Positions 7,838 through 17,064 of a DNA stretch of 64,000 nucleotides are shown here, in pieces. A program made the translations under genes and the position numbers. The stretch's first letter is position 1, and each line of letters starts with the position of its first letter. The notes beneath the pieces were generated by a model that did no database searches, was not told the DNA's origin, and saw only the letters and a program-made list of their open reading frames with translations. The stretch lies in the IMG/VR virus record IMGVR_UViG_3300005529_000024, positions 62,001 to 126,000 of that record. One strand, given 5' to 3'. The DNA is from a virus.

Positions 7838-9652
7838 ATGGCTATCAACGATAAATTACTTTACACCAGCACAGATTTTTTGACTGCTAGAGCTAACATG
7901 ATCCAGATTGCTCAAGCAAACTTTCCACAATGGAATGATTTCTTTGAGAGCAATAATGGAGTTATGCTTATTGAGTTATTCGCTCACGTTCTAGATCTGT
8001 TGGCATTCTATCAGAATAGGCAGGCAAATGAAGCTTTCATTGATCGTGCTCAGATCCGGGAAAATATAGTCTCTTTAGCGGCAAACATCGGTTATCAGCT
8101 TTCTACTGCAACAGCCGCTATTGCTCTGGTTAATTTTACGCTAAACACTCCATCTCCTAATCCGATTGTTATACCTGGTAACAACCCGCTTACCAGAACC
8201 AGGATTCAAACAGCGAATGGTCTTGTATTTGAAGTTCTTGCAGATGCTACTATACCAGTTGGTAGCACGAGTATAAGTAATATACTCGTAAAACAGGTTG
8301 AGACAAACGATTTTGCTACTACGAGTGATGGATCTCCCAGACAGGCATTTACTCTACCTATCTCTCCATTTGTGAACGATGGTAGCGTAATAGTGTTGGT
8401 CAATAATGTGCCCTGGAGCCAAGTATCAAACTTTTTAAACAGCGCAAACACAAGCACTAATTTTACAGTTGAGATTGATAGTTTCAATCGCGGTATTATT
8501 GTATTCGGTGATGGTGTTAACGGATCTATACCTCCTACTGGTGCAACAATCGAAGTACAGTATCCTGTTGGCGGTGGTTCTGCTGGTAACGTCGCGCCAA
8601 ACACTATTACCCAGATTCAACAAACTATCACAGACACTCTAGGTAATCCAGTAAACATTCTTGTCACAAACCCTCTTCCTGCTGTCGGTGGTACTGATGA
8701 AGAGGATATAAATACAGCGAGGGTAAATGCTCCTGCATCTATTCGTGCGTTGTCAAGAAGCGTGACAAAGGATGACTTTAAGCTTAACTCGTTACATGTT
8801 TCTGATGTCGCAAGGGTGAATGTTCTATCCTTGGATGATATCACAGTTCAGTATAACATAGCTTTAGGAAATGGTGCTACAGTAACATTCTCCGGAACAT
8901 TACCTAATGCACCTATTCGAATTGGTACATTAACCATAGTCGCAGGGACCATATTTGCTGTAGACGCAAATGGTGATGGAATCTTCGATTCTACTACAGG
9001 TTTAATCGGTGGTACTATTAACTATAGTACCGGAGCATTTTCGATTACATATCTTGCTCCTCCGGTTACTGGTCAGCCTATCATTGCTGAATATGTAAAG
9101 CTTGTGACACCATTCATTCCAGAAGATACAGTGTTTCTTTATGTAGTGCCGATTGGAGGAGGTGAAGCTCCACAGTCTCTTCTTAATTCTGTATACAATG
9201 AAGTCACGAACGTATTTCCAAATACGATTACGCAAAGAATTATCGTTGCTACAGCGATATATAAATCTATAGATTTGGTAGGTCGTATTCATATTAGATC
9301 CGGGTTTGATTTATCGACTGTTCGCACTAATGTTGTCAATGCTCTTAACACATTCTTTAACCCGACAACATTAGACTCTTCTGGTAATTTTGTTCGTAAT
9401 TTCGGAGAGACTCTTTACCCTTCTGAGCTTATCGCTACGATTCAAGATGCTGGTGGTGTTTTAACTGTCGCATTGACTCAGATAGCTGGAGTATCCGTAA
9501 GTAGCCTAGATACACCCATTCAGTTAGATATAGATCAACTACCTATGCTTGGTAATCTTAATATAACATTCATTGATACAGCGGGTAATACTCTTGCCGT
9601 TATCGAGCCAGCTTTCAATTATGAAGCTGGTCGAGGTGGTTCTTTCGTATAA
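7838..9652 (+). CDS. Baseplate wedge protein, Baseplate_J / gp6-like
   Basis: Encodes 604 residues. The N-terminal segment (MIQIAQANFPQWNDF, LIELFAHVLDLLAFYQNRQA, EAFIDRAQIRENIVSLAANI) and the middle stretch of beta strands with a G-G-x-D-E-E-D-I-x-x-A-R motif followed by R-A-L-S-R-S-V-T-x-x-D-F are the signatures of Baseplate_J proteins (Mu gp47, P2 gpJ, T4 gp6). These form the ring of wedges around the hub and carry the tail fibres. The length is at the long end of the family, with an added strand-rich domain near residues 340-430 that contains a calcium-loop-like D-A-N-G-D-G-I-F-D. The gene sits directly after gp25. Confidence 0.88.
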   Translation: MAINDKLLYTSTDFLTARANMIQIAQANFPQWNDFFESNNGVMLIELFAHVLDLLAFYQNRQANEAFIDRAQIRENIVSLAANIGYQLSTATAAIALVNFTLNTPSPNPIVIPGNNPLTRTRIQTANGLVFEVLADATIPVGSTSISNILVKQVETNDFATTSDGSPRQAFTLPISPFVNDGSVIVLVNNVPWSQVSNFLNSANTSTNFTVEIDSFNRGIIVFGDGVNGSIPPTGATIEVQYPVGGGSAGNVAPNTITQIQQTITDTLGNPVNILVTNPLPAVGGTDEEDINTARVNAPASIRALSRSVTKDDFKLNSLHVSDVARVNVLSLDDITVQYNIALGNGATVTFSGTLPNAPIRIGTLTIVAGTIFAVDANGDGIFDSTTGLIGGTINYSTGAFSITYLAPPVTGQPIIAEYVKLVTPFIPEDTVFLYVVPIGGGEAPQSLLNSVYNEVTNVFPNTITQRIIVATAIYKSIDLVGRIHIRSGFDLSTVRTNVVNALNTFFNPTTLDSSGNFVRNFGETLYPSELIATIQDAGGVLTVALTQIAGVSVSSLDTPIQLDIDQLPMLGNLNITFIDTAGNTLAVIEPAFNYEAGRGGSFV

Positions 9653-9663
9653 GGAATTAATAA

Positions 9664-10479
9664 ATGGCTTTTGATTCGGTTGTAAACTTTGGGAAAGTAA
9701 CTGTTTCTATTGGTTACGATTCTTCTGCAATTTCTATCGTCTTGAACTCAGGGGATGGTGCTAAACTTCCGTCTACTACTCCATATAACATTATTTGGTG
9801 GAACTCTACTGACTATGTAGATCCTACAGATGATCCTAACGTTGAGATTGTCCGTGTTACTGCTAGATCAACCGATACATTGACTGTTACAAGAGCACAG
9901 GAAGGTACAAGCGCCTCTAATAAGAACACAGCAGGTAAGACATATAAAATGATCTTAGCTCTTACTGCTAAGATGATAACAGATATAGATGCAGGCAAAG
10001 TATCGAGTGTAGTAGCTGGCACAAACATAACTGTTGATAGTACTGATCCTAAGAATCCTATTGTTAAAGGCTTATTCTTGCCGGGAGCAAGAGTCTTCAA
10101 TAGCGTTGATCAGTCTGTCGCCAATACAACTATCGTCGCATTCGATAGTGAGCGTTGGGATACAGACAATATTCATGATAACGTCACCAACAACTCTAGG
10201 CTGACATGTAATACACCAGGTAAGTATCTGATTACATTCCATGGTAGGTTAACAGGTGCAGCATCTTCAATGGCTTTTCAGATATATTTAAATGGTGCTA
10301 CAATTATAGCTTATTCTACTTCTCTCAACGCATCTTCTGGCGATACAATGACTATCTCTACAATATATGATCTCGCAGCAAATGACTATGTACAGATTAG
10401 AGTAGTAGGAAATGCTACAGTGACATTATCACATGCTGCTAACTATTCAGCGGAATTCATGATGCAGAGAATTGGTTAA
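9664..10479 (+). CDS. Tail fibre/adhesin with attachment domain and C1q-like head
   Basis: Encodes 271 residues in two parts. Residues 1-105 (VVNFGKVTV, DDPNVEIVRVTAR, TRAQEGT) form a domain shared with the protein encoded at 13141-14172. Residues 140-271 have the spacing and hydrophobic pattern of a C1q/TNF-type jelly roll (R-V-F-N-S, F-D-S-E-R-W-D-T, P-G-K-Y-L-I-T-F-H-G). Jelly-roll heads of this kind are common receptor-binding modules, so the N-terminal domain is likely a baseplate attachment or collar domain. It follows the wedge genes by 11 bases. The receptor is unknown. Confidence 0.75.
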   Translation: MAFDSVVNFGKVTVSIGYDSSAISIVLNSGDGAKLPSTTPYNIIWWNSTDYVDPTDDPNVEIVRVTARSTDTLTVTRAQEGTSASNKNTAGKTYKMILALTAKMITDIDAGKVSSVVAGTNITVDSTDPKNPIVKGLFLPGARVFNSVDQSVANTTIVAFDSERWDTDNIHDNVTNNSRLTCNTPGKYLITFHGRLTGAASSMAFQIYLNGATIIAYSTSLNASSGDTMTISTIYDLAANDYVQIRVVGNATVTLSHAANYSAEFMMQRIG

Positions 10480-10553
10480 AAATAGATTTCTAATTTTTCT
10501 TCAGCATCAAAGTTTCTGGTATGTTACGTTAATAATTTTTTGATTGGTCTACT

Positions 10554-11369
10554 ATGTTAGCAACTTATGGTTCAGCCGAACTAGGCAATCCATTACCTGG
10601 AATGGGTCAAATATTAGTGACCCAGACAAGCTCATTTAATGACGAATTCTTTAAACAATTAACAAACTCTGGATCATTTTATTATGAATTCTTAAAGCAG
10701 TTAATAAACAATAGCTCTTTTAATGATGAGTCTCATGGAGTAATAATTAGGTCCCCAATTTTTGACTACGAGTATACTCGTTTAATTCCCAATAGTAGAC
10801 TATTCAATGATGAATATAATATTAAAATAATCTTGGTATCTACATTCAATGATGAAGCACATGGCGTAATTACTTCATCGAGGATATTAGATCATGAGTT
10901 TCTGATCAAAAGAGTTATCAATTTTAATCTGATTCGTGAGAATCTAATATCTTTAAGTAATTCTAGAACTTTTGTTTATGAATTGTTACAGCGTATATTT
11001 CAGCGGGAAACTTCTACCTATGATGTCTCTAAGCTTGTTGCTGGCTTATCACAAGATGCATATGAGCATTTAAGGGCCGTACCCACTAATCGGATTTTTA
11101 ATTATTCGTTTTCAAAGCAGATAACAAAAGATATAGTATCTAATAACGAGCATACGATTATGGTTTTAAGTGGTAGCAGAGCTTTTTACTATGCATACTT
11201 TGGATCAATATCACAGAGTAAAGTTTTCGATTACGAGTTTCAGTCTTATCTTTCAAAGAGCAGAATATTCGATTATGAGTTGGGTGGATTTCTCATATCA
11301 AATAATAGGACACTGAACAATGAATCTAATATACAATTGGTCATTAAACTACCAAAATTTACAAAATAG
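10554..11369 (+). CDS. 14-residue-repeat tail protein (about 17 units)
   Basis: Encodes 271 residues. After an N-terminal 28-residue segment the chain is almost entirely consecutive units of 14 residues with the consensus F-[ND]-[YD]-E-[FY]-x-x-x-[LI]-x-x-S-[RK]-x, for instance FNDEFFKQLTNSGS followed by FYYEFLKQLINNSS. I align about 17 units; glutamate at position 4 and an aromatic residue at position 1 or 3 are the most constant. The same unit occurs in the genes at 11428-13128, 20279-22765 and 22765-23286, so these genes form a repeat-protein family. No known repeat family is recognised. Position after the wedge and fibre genes suggests an external virion protein. The 74 bases before it hold no clear site. 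Confidence 0.75.
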   Translation: MLATYGSAELGNPLPGMGQILVTQTSSFNDEFFKQLTNSGSFYYEFLKQLINNSSFNDESHGVIIRSPIFDYEYTRLIPNSRLFNDEYNIKIILVSTFNDEAHGVITSSRILDHEFLIKRVINFNLIRENLISLSNSRTFVYELLQRIFQRETSTYDVSKLVAGLSQDAYEHLRAVPTNRIFNYSFSKQITKDIVSNNEHTIMVLSGSRAFYYAYFGSISQSKVFDYEFQSYLSKSRIFDYELGGFLISNNRTLNNESNIQLVIKLPKFTK

Positions 11370-11427
11370 TTGGGAATATTAAATGCCTATAGTTTCTCAG
11401 ATACTAGAATTTCCGGTGGAGTGTTAA

Positions 11428-13128
11428 ATGTATATTGCCGTAGGTTTTCCCGGATCAATCTATACAAGTAATGATGCTTCTTCTTGGACTGCACAAACTA
11501 GTGGTGTTAGTGTATCTCTTTCTAGGGTAGCGTTTGGGGCTGGATTAATCGTAGTAGTAGGTGACGTAGGCACGATTATAACATCGTCAGATGGAGGAGT
11601 AACTTGGACACCACGAACAAGTGGAACATCTGAATTCTTAAATGATGTTACTTGGACTGGATCAGTATTTATAGCAGTTGGGAATAATGGTACTGCCATT
11701 TATTCGCCTGATGGTATTACGTGGTCTGCTTTACCAATTGTTACTTCCAATAACCTTAATGGCGTTATATATGGCGCTGGAACTTATGTAATTGTAGGTC
11801 GTGTAAATAATATCACGGCTGCAATCTATACAAGCCCTGATTTAGTTACCTGGACATTTTCTGATGGCGGTATCGGAAGAGATTTAACTGCGATTACATA
11901 TGATGCAGGTTTAGGTCTGTTTGTTGTTTGTGGTAGGCTTGGTAAAATTGCTACATCTCCTGATGCCACTACATGGACAGTCAGAACTAGTGGGACATCA
12001 AATACTCTTTATGCTGCAACATCAGATGGTTCTGGTAATCTTGTAGTCGCTGGTGATGTTGGTACACTCTTAACGAGTTCAAATGGTACATCCTGGACAA
12101 CTCGTACTAGCTTAGCTCCAGATGTTATTCTGGGATTAGGGTATGGTAATGGCATATTCCTTGAGGCTGGTACTGTCAATTTTATCGGGACATCATCAGA
12201 TGGAGGAGCAACATGGACTGATCATTCCCAACCAGGTACTGATTTTGGTGGTGTAGCTTATGGTACAACAACAGTTACTGTTACTTCTCAGAGTATATTT
12301 GATTATGAGTTTTTAAGAACAGAGTCAACTAACTTTGAGTTTAAATCGTTTCCATCTCAGGATTCTACATTTGATTATGAATTTAATGCTGAGTTTGTTA
12401 ATTATCTTTCGTCATTTAACTATGAATATGGCGTAATCCTAGCTCAACAGAGAAATATAAATTACGAGTCTTACCAGAATATTGAATATACGTTTACTAT
12501 TCTGTATGAGACTGAGCTTTGTGTTCCAACAGTACCATCTGATTTTCTGTTCCAGCTTTTACCTGAGTTGTACAAAATAGTAGACGCGAGCCAAGGGCAG
12601 AATGTCTTATATACACTTCTTGTAAGTGTAATGGGATCATTTTTTGAAGATGCGATAAACAGTATCGAGAGCTTTGCAACAATCTTTAATTTCGAAAAAT
12701 GTGATCCTCGATATTTGGATCATCTTTTGTACCAGTTAGGAAACCCATTTGATATCTCTGGATTTTCTGATAATGATAAACGAAAGATTATCTCTTTGCT
12801 TGTACAAATCTACAAGCAAAAGGGAACAAAGCAAGGAATGATTAACGCTACCCGCGTGCTTACAAACCTTGATGTAGATATTAAAGAGGATTTGAAAGAG
12901 TATTATTGGAATATTGGAATTTCCTCTCTAGATCAACCTGCTAATCTATTTCCTGTTACATTTAATCGTGTCACAGTATTTAGACGTGCTACGATGAATT
13001 ACGAATATGGCCCTGGTATAAGCAGAGGTGCAATTGTTAACTATGAGGCTGACAGATTGACATCTGGATTCTCTGAAGAAACATTCGGTGATATGGTCTT
13101 TGCCAATGGTGGATTCGGCGGGTTATAA
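11428..13128 (+). CDS. Beta-propeller / 14-mer repeat / P2 gpI-like tail protein fusion
   Basis: Encodes 566 residues in three parts. Residues 1-290 hold about six repeats ending in T-S-x-D-G-x-x-W-T, the Asp-box pattern of sialidase-, YCF48- or BNR-like beta-propellers. Residues 290-365 hold five or six 14-residue units (IFDYEFLRTEST, FDYEFNAEF, FNYEYGVILAQQRN). Residues 375-510 (FLFQLLPELYKIVDASQG, RYLDHLLYQLGNPFD, IYKQKGTKQGMINATRVL) match phage tail protein I domains, which attach fibres to the baseplate. Two further repeat-like units follow (ATMNYEYGPGISRG, AIVNYEADRLTSGF). The frame is continuous. The propeller is a plausible glycan-binding module, the gpI-like part the baseplate anchor. 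A ribosome binding site-like GGTGGAG precedes the start. Confidence 0.78.
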   Translation: MYIAVGFPGSIYTSNDASSWTAQTSGVSVSLSRVAFGAGLIVVVGDVGTIITSSDGGVTWTPRTSGTSEFLNDVTWTGSVFIAVGNNGTAIYSPDGITWSALPIVTSNNLNGVIYGAGTYVIVGRVNNITAAIYTSPDLVTWTFSDGGIGRDLTAITYDAGLGLFVVCGRLGKIATSPDATTWTVRTSGTSNTLYAATSDGSGNLVVAGDVGTLLTSSNGTSWTTRTSLAPDVILGLGYGNGIFLEAGTVNFIGTSSDGGATWTDHSQPGTDFGGVAYGTTTVTVTSQSIFDYEFLRTESTNFEFKSFPSQDSTFDYEFNAEFVNYLSSFNYEYGVILAQQRNINYESYQNIEYTFTILYETELCVPTVPSDFLFQLLPELYKIVDASQGQNVLYTLLVSVMGSFFEDAINSIESFATIFNFEKCDPRYLDHLLYQLGNPFDISGFSDNDKRKIISLLVQIYKQKGTKQGMINATRVLTNLDVDIKEDLKEYYWNIGISSLDQPANLFPVTFNRVTVFRRATMNYEYGPGISRGAIVNYEADRLTSGFSEETFGDMVFANGGFGGL

Positions 13129-13140
13129 AAGGAGTTTTAA

Positions 13141-14172
13141 ATGTCTTTAGATCCAATTGTAAATTTCGGTGTAGTGACTACTGCTAATCTATATAACTCA
13201 GCAGCTACATCTATAGTCTTAGATGCTGGACAAGGTGCTAAGCTTCCAGCAGTAGATTCTGATAATCCAAATCCTATACCCGGATATGACCTTATTTGGT
13301 GGGATGGATTAACCTATTCTGCTCCTTCTGATGATCCTAATGTTGAGATCGTAAGAGTTACTGCTAAAGTTGGTGATACCCTTACGATTGCTCGCGCACA
13401 ACAGGGAACAGTAGCATCTAATAAAAACTCAGCGGGTAAGATCTATAAACTAGCACTTGGCCCCACGGCTAAGATGATGAGCGATATAAACAAATATATC
13501 GACTCGTTTGAGGATTGGTATACCGTTACTTGGGATTTTAATGGCGATACAACCAGCATGGATGCTAATGGTCTTCGTTTTTCTGCTGGTGGTTCTTATA
13601 CTATTACTGGTACCGGCATCAACGGGGAAATGACTATAGGTACGGATGCTAGTAGCCTTAGAGAGTGGGATATATACTCTAGGATTGTTGGCTATCCTGG
13701 TCCTGATCCCTATCCTTCTGTATTGGCATTTGGCTCTTCGCCTCATTATTGCAAGATGAGGATGACATCTGGTGATTCTACAAATACAAATAAAGTAATC
13801 GTGTTTGGGTTTTGTGGTTATCCCTATAATCTTAATCAGATGACTAATTTTACCCCTGGTGGATCTGCTAACGGTTGTTTCTTTAGGGTTAATGCTGCTG
13901 GTTCTGCTGCAAATATTTTTGCTGTTAATAAGAACGGTGTATCTGAGACTACATTTGATACTGGTATTCTAGACTCATCCTCTTATCATGTGTTTGAGAT
14001 TATAGCTACTTCATCTCAGGTGTTGTACTATATCGATGGATCATTGAGAACAACGCTCAGTACGAATATACCGACTGCTGCACAAGCTTTCCATATCGGG
14101 ATGCAGACAACCGATGCGGTAGGAAAGCTAGCTACGATTGATTGGATAAAATATACTAGACCGAGGACATAA
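13141..14172 (+). CDS. Tail fibre/adhesin, second copy of the attachment domain
   Basis: Encodes 343 residues. The first 115 residues repeat the N-terminal domain of the 9664-10479 product (VVNFG versus IVNFG, then DDPNVEIVRVTA, TIARAQQGTVASNKN), with a short proline/asparagine insert. The remaining 220 residues differ: strand-rich with aromatic residues and a terminal stretch (YYIDGSLRTTL, ATIDWIKYTR) resembling concanavalin/LamG-type carbohydrate-binding sandwiches. The same anchor with a different head indicates domain shuffling to change receptor specificity. A GGAG ribosome binding site precedes the start, and the stop overlaps the ATG of the next gene. Confidence 0.75.
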   Translation: MSLDPIVNFGVVTTANLYNSAATSIVLDAGQGAKLPAVDSDNPNPIPGYDLIWWDGLTYSAPSDDPNVEIVRVTAKVGDTLTIARAQQGTVASNKNSAGKIYKLALGPTAKMMSDINKYIDSFEDWYTVTWDFNGDTTSMDANGLRFSAGGSYTITGTGINGEMTIGTDASSLREWDIYSRIVGYPGPDPYPSVLAFGSSPHYCKMRMTSGDSTNTNKVIVFGFCGYPYNLNQMTNFTPGGSANGCFFRVNAAGSAANIFAVNKNGVSETTFDTGILDSSSYHVFEIIATSSQVLYYIDGSLRTTLSTNIPTAAQAFHIGMQTTDAVGKLATIDWIKYTRPRT

Positions 14173-14477
14173 TGCCTTCTGTATCGCAATTATCAGGATT
14201 CAACAGTGAGTTTAGACTTACTTCTCCGCTACCTCCAGCAATTGGTGTGGGTGGTAGTGCGTTATGGGAATATAACGCTAAACGTGTGATTTATTCGTTT
14301 ACCGTTGTTTTGCCTGTAGTTGTTGATTCTATAACATTAGAGAAGATTAAAGCAGTAATCGACTTTATGAAGCCTGCACATACGCATTATCGCATTGTAC
14401 AGCCGAATGAGGTTGGCGCACTAGATCATTGGCTTCTTGATATAAGTAGTTTAGATATCAATACACTATTGCATTAA
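14172..14477 (+). CDS. Small tail protein with KPAHT motif
   Basis: Encodes 101 residues, overlapping the previous stop by one base (ATAATG arrangement). The segment I-K-A-V-I-D-F-M-K-P-A-H-T-H-Y-R-I-V is a motif often seen at the C-terminus of phage tail proteins of the P2 gpI and DUF2313 type, where it packs on the fibre base. Here it is a separate small gene inside the fibre cluster. A chaperone or fibre-connector role is likely but not shown. No membrane segment or signal is present. Confidence 0.65.
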   Translation: MPSVSQLSGFNSEFRLTSPLPPAIGVGGSALWEYNAKRVIYSFTVVLPVVVDSITLEKIKAVIDFMKPAHTHYRIVQPNEVGALDHWLLDISSLDINTLLH

Positions 14478-14532
14478 AGAGGGTTAAATTGGATCAAGAC
14501 AAAAAGGTTTTGAAGCAACAGCTTTATGGAGG

Positions 14533-15189
14533 ATGACTACAATCGATCATAATAATTACTACTTCCAAGACATAGCAACAGCAAGCGATCTTAATCAGAA
14601 TGAAACTGATTTAGAGAATTTCTTCGCAAAGATGATTACTGAGATTATCGGATATGGTATTGTCACAAGTGTCACTATTACTCCTAATGGTACTCCTGAT
14701 AATACTATATTAATCCCGGTTCTTACTGCATATACAAATACAGGTAATCGAGTTTATACAGCAAATCAATCTCGTATTCTTGTCTACGGTACGTTTGGTC
14801 CAGAACAAGCTCTTGATGGGTTCACTCTTACTGGTAAAAATCTTACACCTATTACGAATAATCCTCTGATTGGGAATAATACTCCTATCAATCTCCCGTC
14901 AGCAGGAAATGAGATGTGGGTTTCTTTATTCCTTTATTTTGATCGGTTAGGTTCTGATCCTCGTGTTGATGGATTCGGTAATCCAATATTCTTCAGGATA
15001 TCAGATTCTTTTAAGTTTTATCTTGTTCAGGGTACACCAGCAGCAATAGGCTTAGCGATAAAGCCTACATTGCCTGGAGATAATTCGCTTCTCTTGGGTG
15101 ATATATATCTTAGAGATACCACAACTGATATTAGCGGTCCTAATCTAGATTTTTCACGTAAACAAGGTTTCACACGTATACCTTTTTAA
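14533..15189 (+). CDS. Tail protein, short paralogue of the 15386 product
   Basis: Encodes 218 residues. Nearly the whole length aligns with the first 210 residues of the gene at 15386-17050: a Y-Y-F-Q-D-I start, D-L-N-Q-N-E-T-D, then D-P-R-V-D-G-F-G-N-P, then K-P-T-L-P-G-D-N-S-L-L-L. This shared region is probably the virion-attachment module; here it stands alone, without a distal domain. A GGAGG lies directly against the ATG, which is unusually close; a 15-codon TTG-initiated reading frame (14489-14536) with AGAGGG upstream ends over this start and might couple translation. Function is inferred from location in the fibre cluster. Confidence 0.7.
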   Translation: MTTIDHNNYYFQDIATASDLNQNETDLENFFAKMITEIIGYGIVTSVTITPNGTPDNTILIPVLTAYTNTGNRVYTANQSRILVYGTFGPEQALDGFTLTGKNLTPITNNPLIGNNTPINLPSAGNEMWVSLFLYFDRLGSDPRVDGFGNPIFFRISDSFKFYLVQGTPAAIGLAIKPTLPGDNSLLLGDIYLRDTTTDISGPNLDFSRKQGFTRIPF

Positions 15190-15201
15190 GCTGGTTGACA
15201 A

Positions 15202-15384
15202 ATGGAAAAAGAAGAGCTTGATGCTCGTTGCTTTGCTTTATTCAGACGCATACAAGATTCAATGCAATCGATTAAAACAGAATCTATTAGCTCATTGTTA
15301 AATCCTAATTTAGAAACTCTTAACTCTATTTTATCCTCATTAGACTCTCTAAATAGATCTCTTAAAAAGAAGAAGGAGAAGTAA
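15202..15384 (+). CDS. Small helical protein between two fibre paralogues
   Basis: Encodes 60 residues, largely helical, with a middle rich in serine, asparagine and leucine (SLLNPNLETLNSILSSLDSL) and a lysine-rich C-terminus; a short coiled coil is likely. It ends one base before the GTG start of the next gene, and its last codons supply that gene's ribosome binding site (AAGGAG). No family is recognised. Position suggests a fibre chaperone or spacer subunit, without direct support. Confidence 0.6.
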   Translation: MEKEELDARCFALFRRIQDSMQSIKTESISSLLNPNLETLNSILSSLDSLNRSLKKKKEK

Positions 15385-15385
15385 G

Positions 15386-17050
15386 GTGAACGGTTACAAT
15401 TTTTATTTCAAGCAATTAGTCGCTCATGGTGATTTAAATCAACTTGAGACTGATATCGATAGCCAGATTAGTTCCGTTATCGCTCAACTATTCGGCGCTG
15501 GTTGGTTGAATACTCCGGTTATTACGCAGACATTAGTTCCTAGTCTAGCTGTTCTTTTACCCACATTGTTAGGATATGATGGGTCCGGAGAGCGTGTACA
15601 GACAACAGTTGGCGTAACCCTTAATCTGACTAATGATGGATTTACTCCTATTGGGGCGACTGGAACAGTCACTGGAAATGGATCTGTTATAAGCGTTCCA
15701 GGTGGTGGATTTGAGCGTTGGTTATCTATATTCGGTTATCATTCTGTTTTGCAAACAGATCCTCGTGTGGACGGCGCTGGTAATCCTCTTTTTTATCGTT
15801 TGCTTGATAGTTTCCAATTTAGAGTTATCGCTGGAACGATTGCTGCAACTGGAACAGCGGTTAAACCTACGCTTCCAGGTGATAATGGGATTTTGCTTAC
15901 TGATGTCCTACTGACTCCTACAGGCATAATTGTTAATTCTAACATAGATCAAGTACGTAGACAAGATTTGCTTACTATCGCACAAGGCGTTGCTGAAACT
16001 ATTACTGCTCGTAACTCCACGCCTAAATTGACAATCTTTCCTAATTTGAAAGCTCGTCTTGATGCCGGTGAAACAGATTTAGTTGATCATAAACAGCCTA
16101 CTCAGGATGACCATTCTAATTATCTTCTTGCTGACGCTTCTCGTGCTTTAAGTAGTGGACCATTTCTCTATGGCGCTGCTAGCCGAGAGTTTAATAAGAA
16201 ATCAACCACAGATGGTGGATTTATCCGTCAGTATACTATTGATGAGGGCGGTGGGAATAAATGGTATGAAGAGACATGGAATGCTGGACGTGTTCTAGCT
16301 AGCGGTACTCCAACATCATCTTGGAATGGCAGAGACATAGCTGCTCCATGTTATCTAGAGCGTATTGGTATTGGTTTATCAAATTATGGTTTTAAAGAGG
16401 TATGGGTAGCTGCTACTGGTATTGCTGGCTCTGTTCCATCTTTTTCTCTAGTATTAAGATTAGACGGACTGAATAGTGCGACTACAATTAACGGCTCATC
16501 ACCATCTATCGGTTTGGTTGATAGTTCTGATACTATTGCTAGCATTGTTGGTAAGAATCATGCTGGTAGCCCTAGAGTACAAGCTTCTTTCCGTAATCTC
16601 TCTGCATTATTGGGAAGGTTTACTATCGATGATGCTAGCGGTACTCCAATTTTTGGATTCGATACAGCATCAAAGAAAATGGATCTCGGTAACGTACCTA
16701 ATCCAAGAATCATTACGTTAGCATCAGGTAATGGTGGCGGTACATGTTCTTTTTCCTCTGTTGCTACTGGTGATATTATTCTAGTAGTTGGTCAAGTAAA
16801 TTTTACCACTGTAGGTTCACTCGGTACTGTTACTATCAGTCTAGTACCTGTTGGTACTGCTGGTGTAACTAATCTTGGTGGTGGTTTAAAAACTATGTAT
16901 TGCGCTGCATCATCAAGTAACATCAGTGATATGTTTGCTCTGTATTTAGTTACTTCCCCAGGAACCATGTCATTTCATAATACTGCTTCTGGTGGTAATT
17001 TTAACACTCTTTCATCTGAAACAGTATCAGCTTTAAAATTTAACGCTTAA
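15386..17050 (+). CDS. Large tail fibre protein with distal strand-rich head
   Basis: Encodes 554 residues from a GTG placed 5 bases after AAGGAG. Residues 1-210 form the module shared with the 14533 gene (D-P-R-V-D-G-A-G-N-P, K-P-T-L-P-G-D-N). Residues 215-270 resemble a linker (ARLDAGETDLVDHKQPTQDD). The distal 280 residues are strand-rich with many G, S and T residues and a terminal domain with regularly spaced short strands, typical of a receptor-binding fibre tip. The protein is probably a homotrimer. The next gene starts 14 bases later behind AAAGGAG. Confidence 0.7.
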   Translation: MNGYNFYFKQLVAHGDLNQLETDIDSQISSVIAQLFGAGWLNTPVITQTLVPSLAVLLPTLLGYDGSGERVQTTVGVTLNLTNDGFTPIGATGTVTGNGSVISVPGGGFERWLSIFGYHSVLQTDPRVDGAGNPLFYRLLDSFQFRVIAGTIAATGTAVKPTLPGDNGILLTDVLLTPTGIIVNSNIDQVRRQDLLTIAQGVAETITARNSTPKLTIFPNLKARLDAGETDLVDHKQPTQDDHSNYLLADASRALSSGPFLYGAASREFNKKSTTDGGFIRQYTIDEGGGNKWYEETWNAGRVLASGTPTSSWNGRDIAAPCYLERIGIGLSNYGFKEVWVAATGIAGSVPSFSLVLRLDGLNSATTINGSSPSIGLVDSSDTIASIVGKNHAGSPRVQASFRNLSALLGRFTIDDASGTPIFGFDTASKKMDLGNVPNPRIITLASGNGGGTCSFSSVATGDIILVVGQVNFTTVGSLGTVTISLVPVGTAGVTNLGGGLKTMYCAASSSNISDMFALYLVTSPGTMSFHNTASGGNFNTLSSETVSALKFNA

Positions 17051-17064
17051 TAAAGGAGCGAGAC

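Noticed and set aside
4611-9292. Minus-strand frames across baseplate genes
   Set aside because: Fully antisense to well-recognised proteins and without family patterns.
11383-11427. 14-codon frame before the propeller fusion gene
   Set aside because: Too short and without ribosome binding site; it ends just at the ATG of the large gene and is probably leader sequence.
15195-15200. TTGACA before the small gene at 15202 as a promoter
   Set aside because: No -10 sequence lies 15-19 bases downstream; the hexamer is 2 bases before a start codon.
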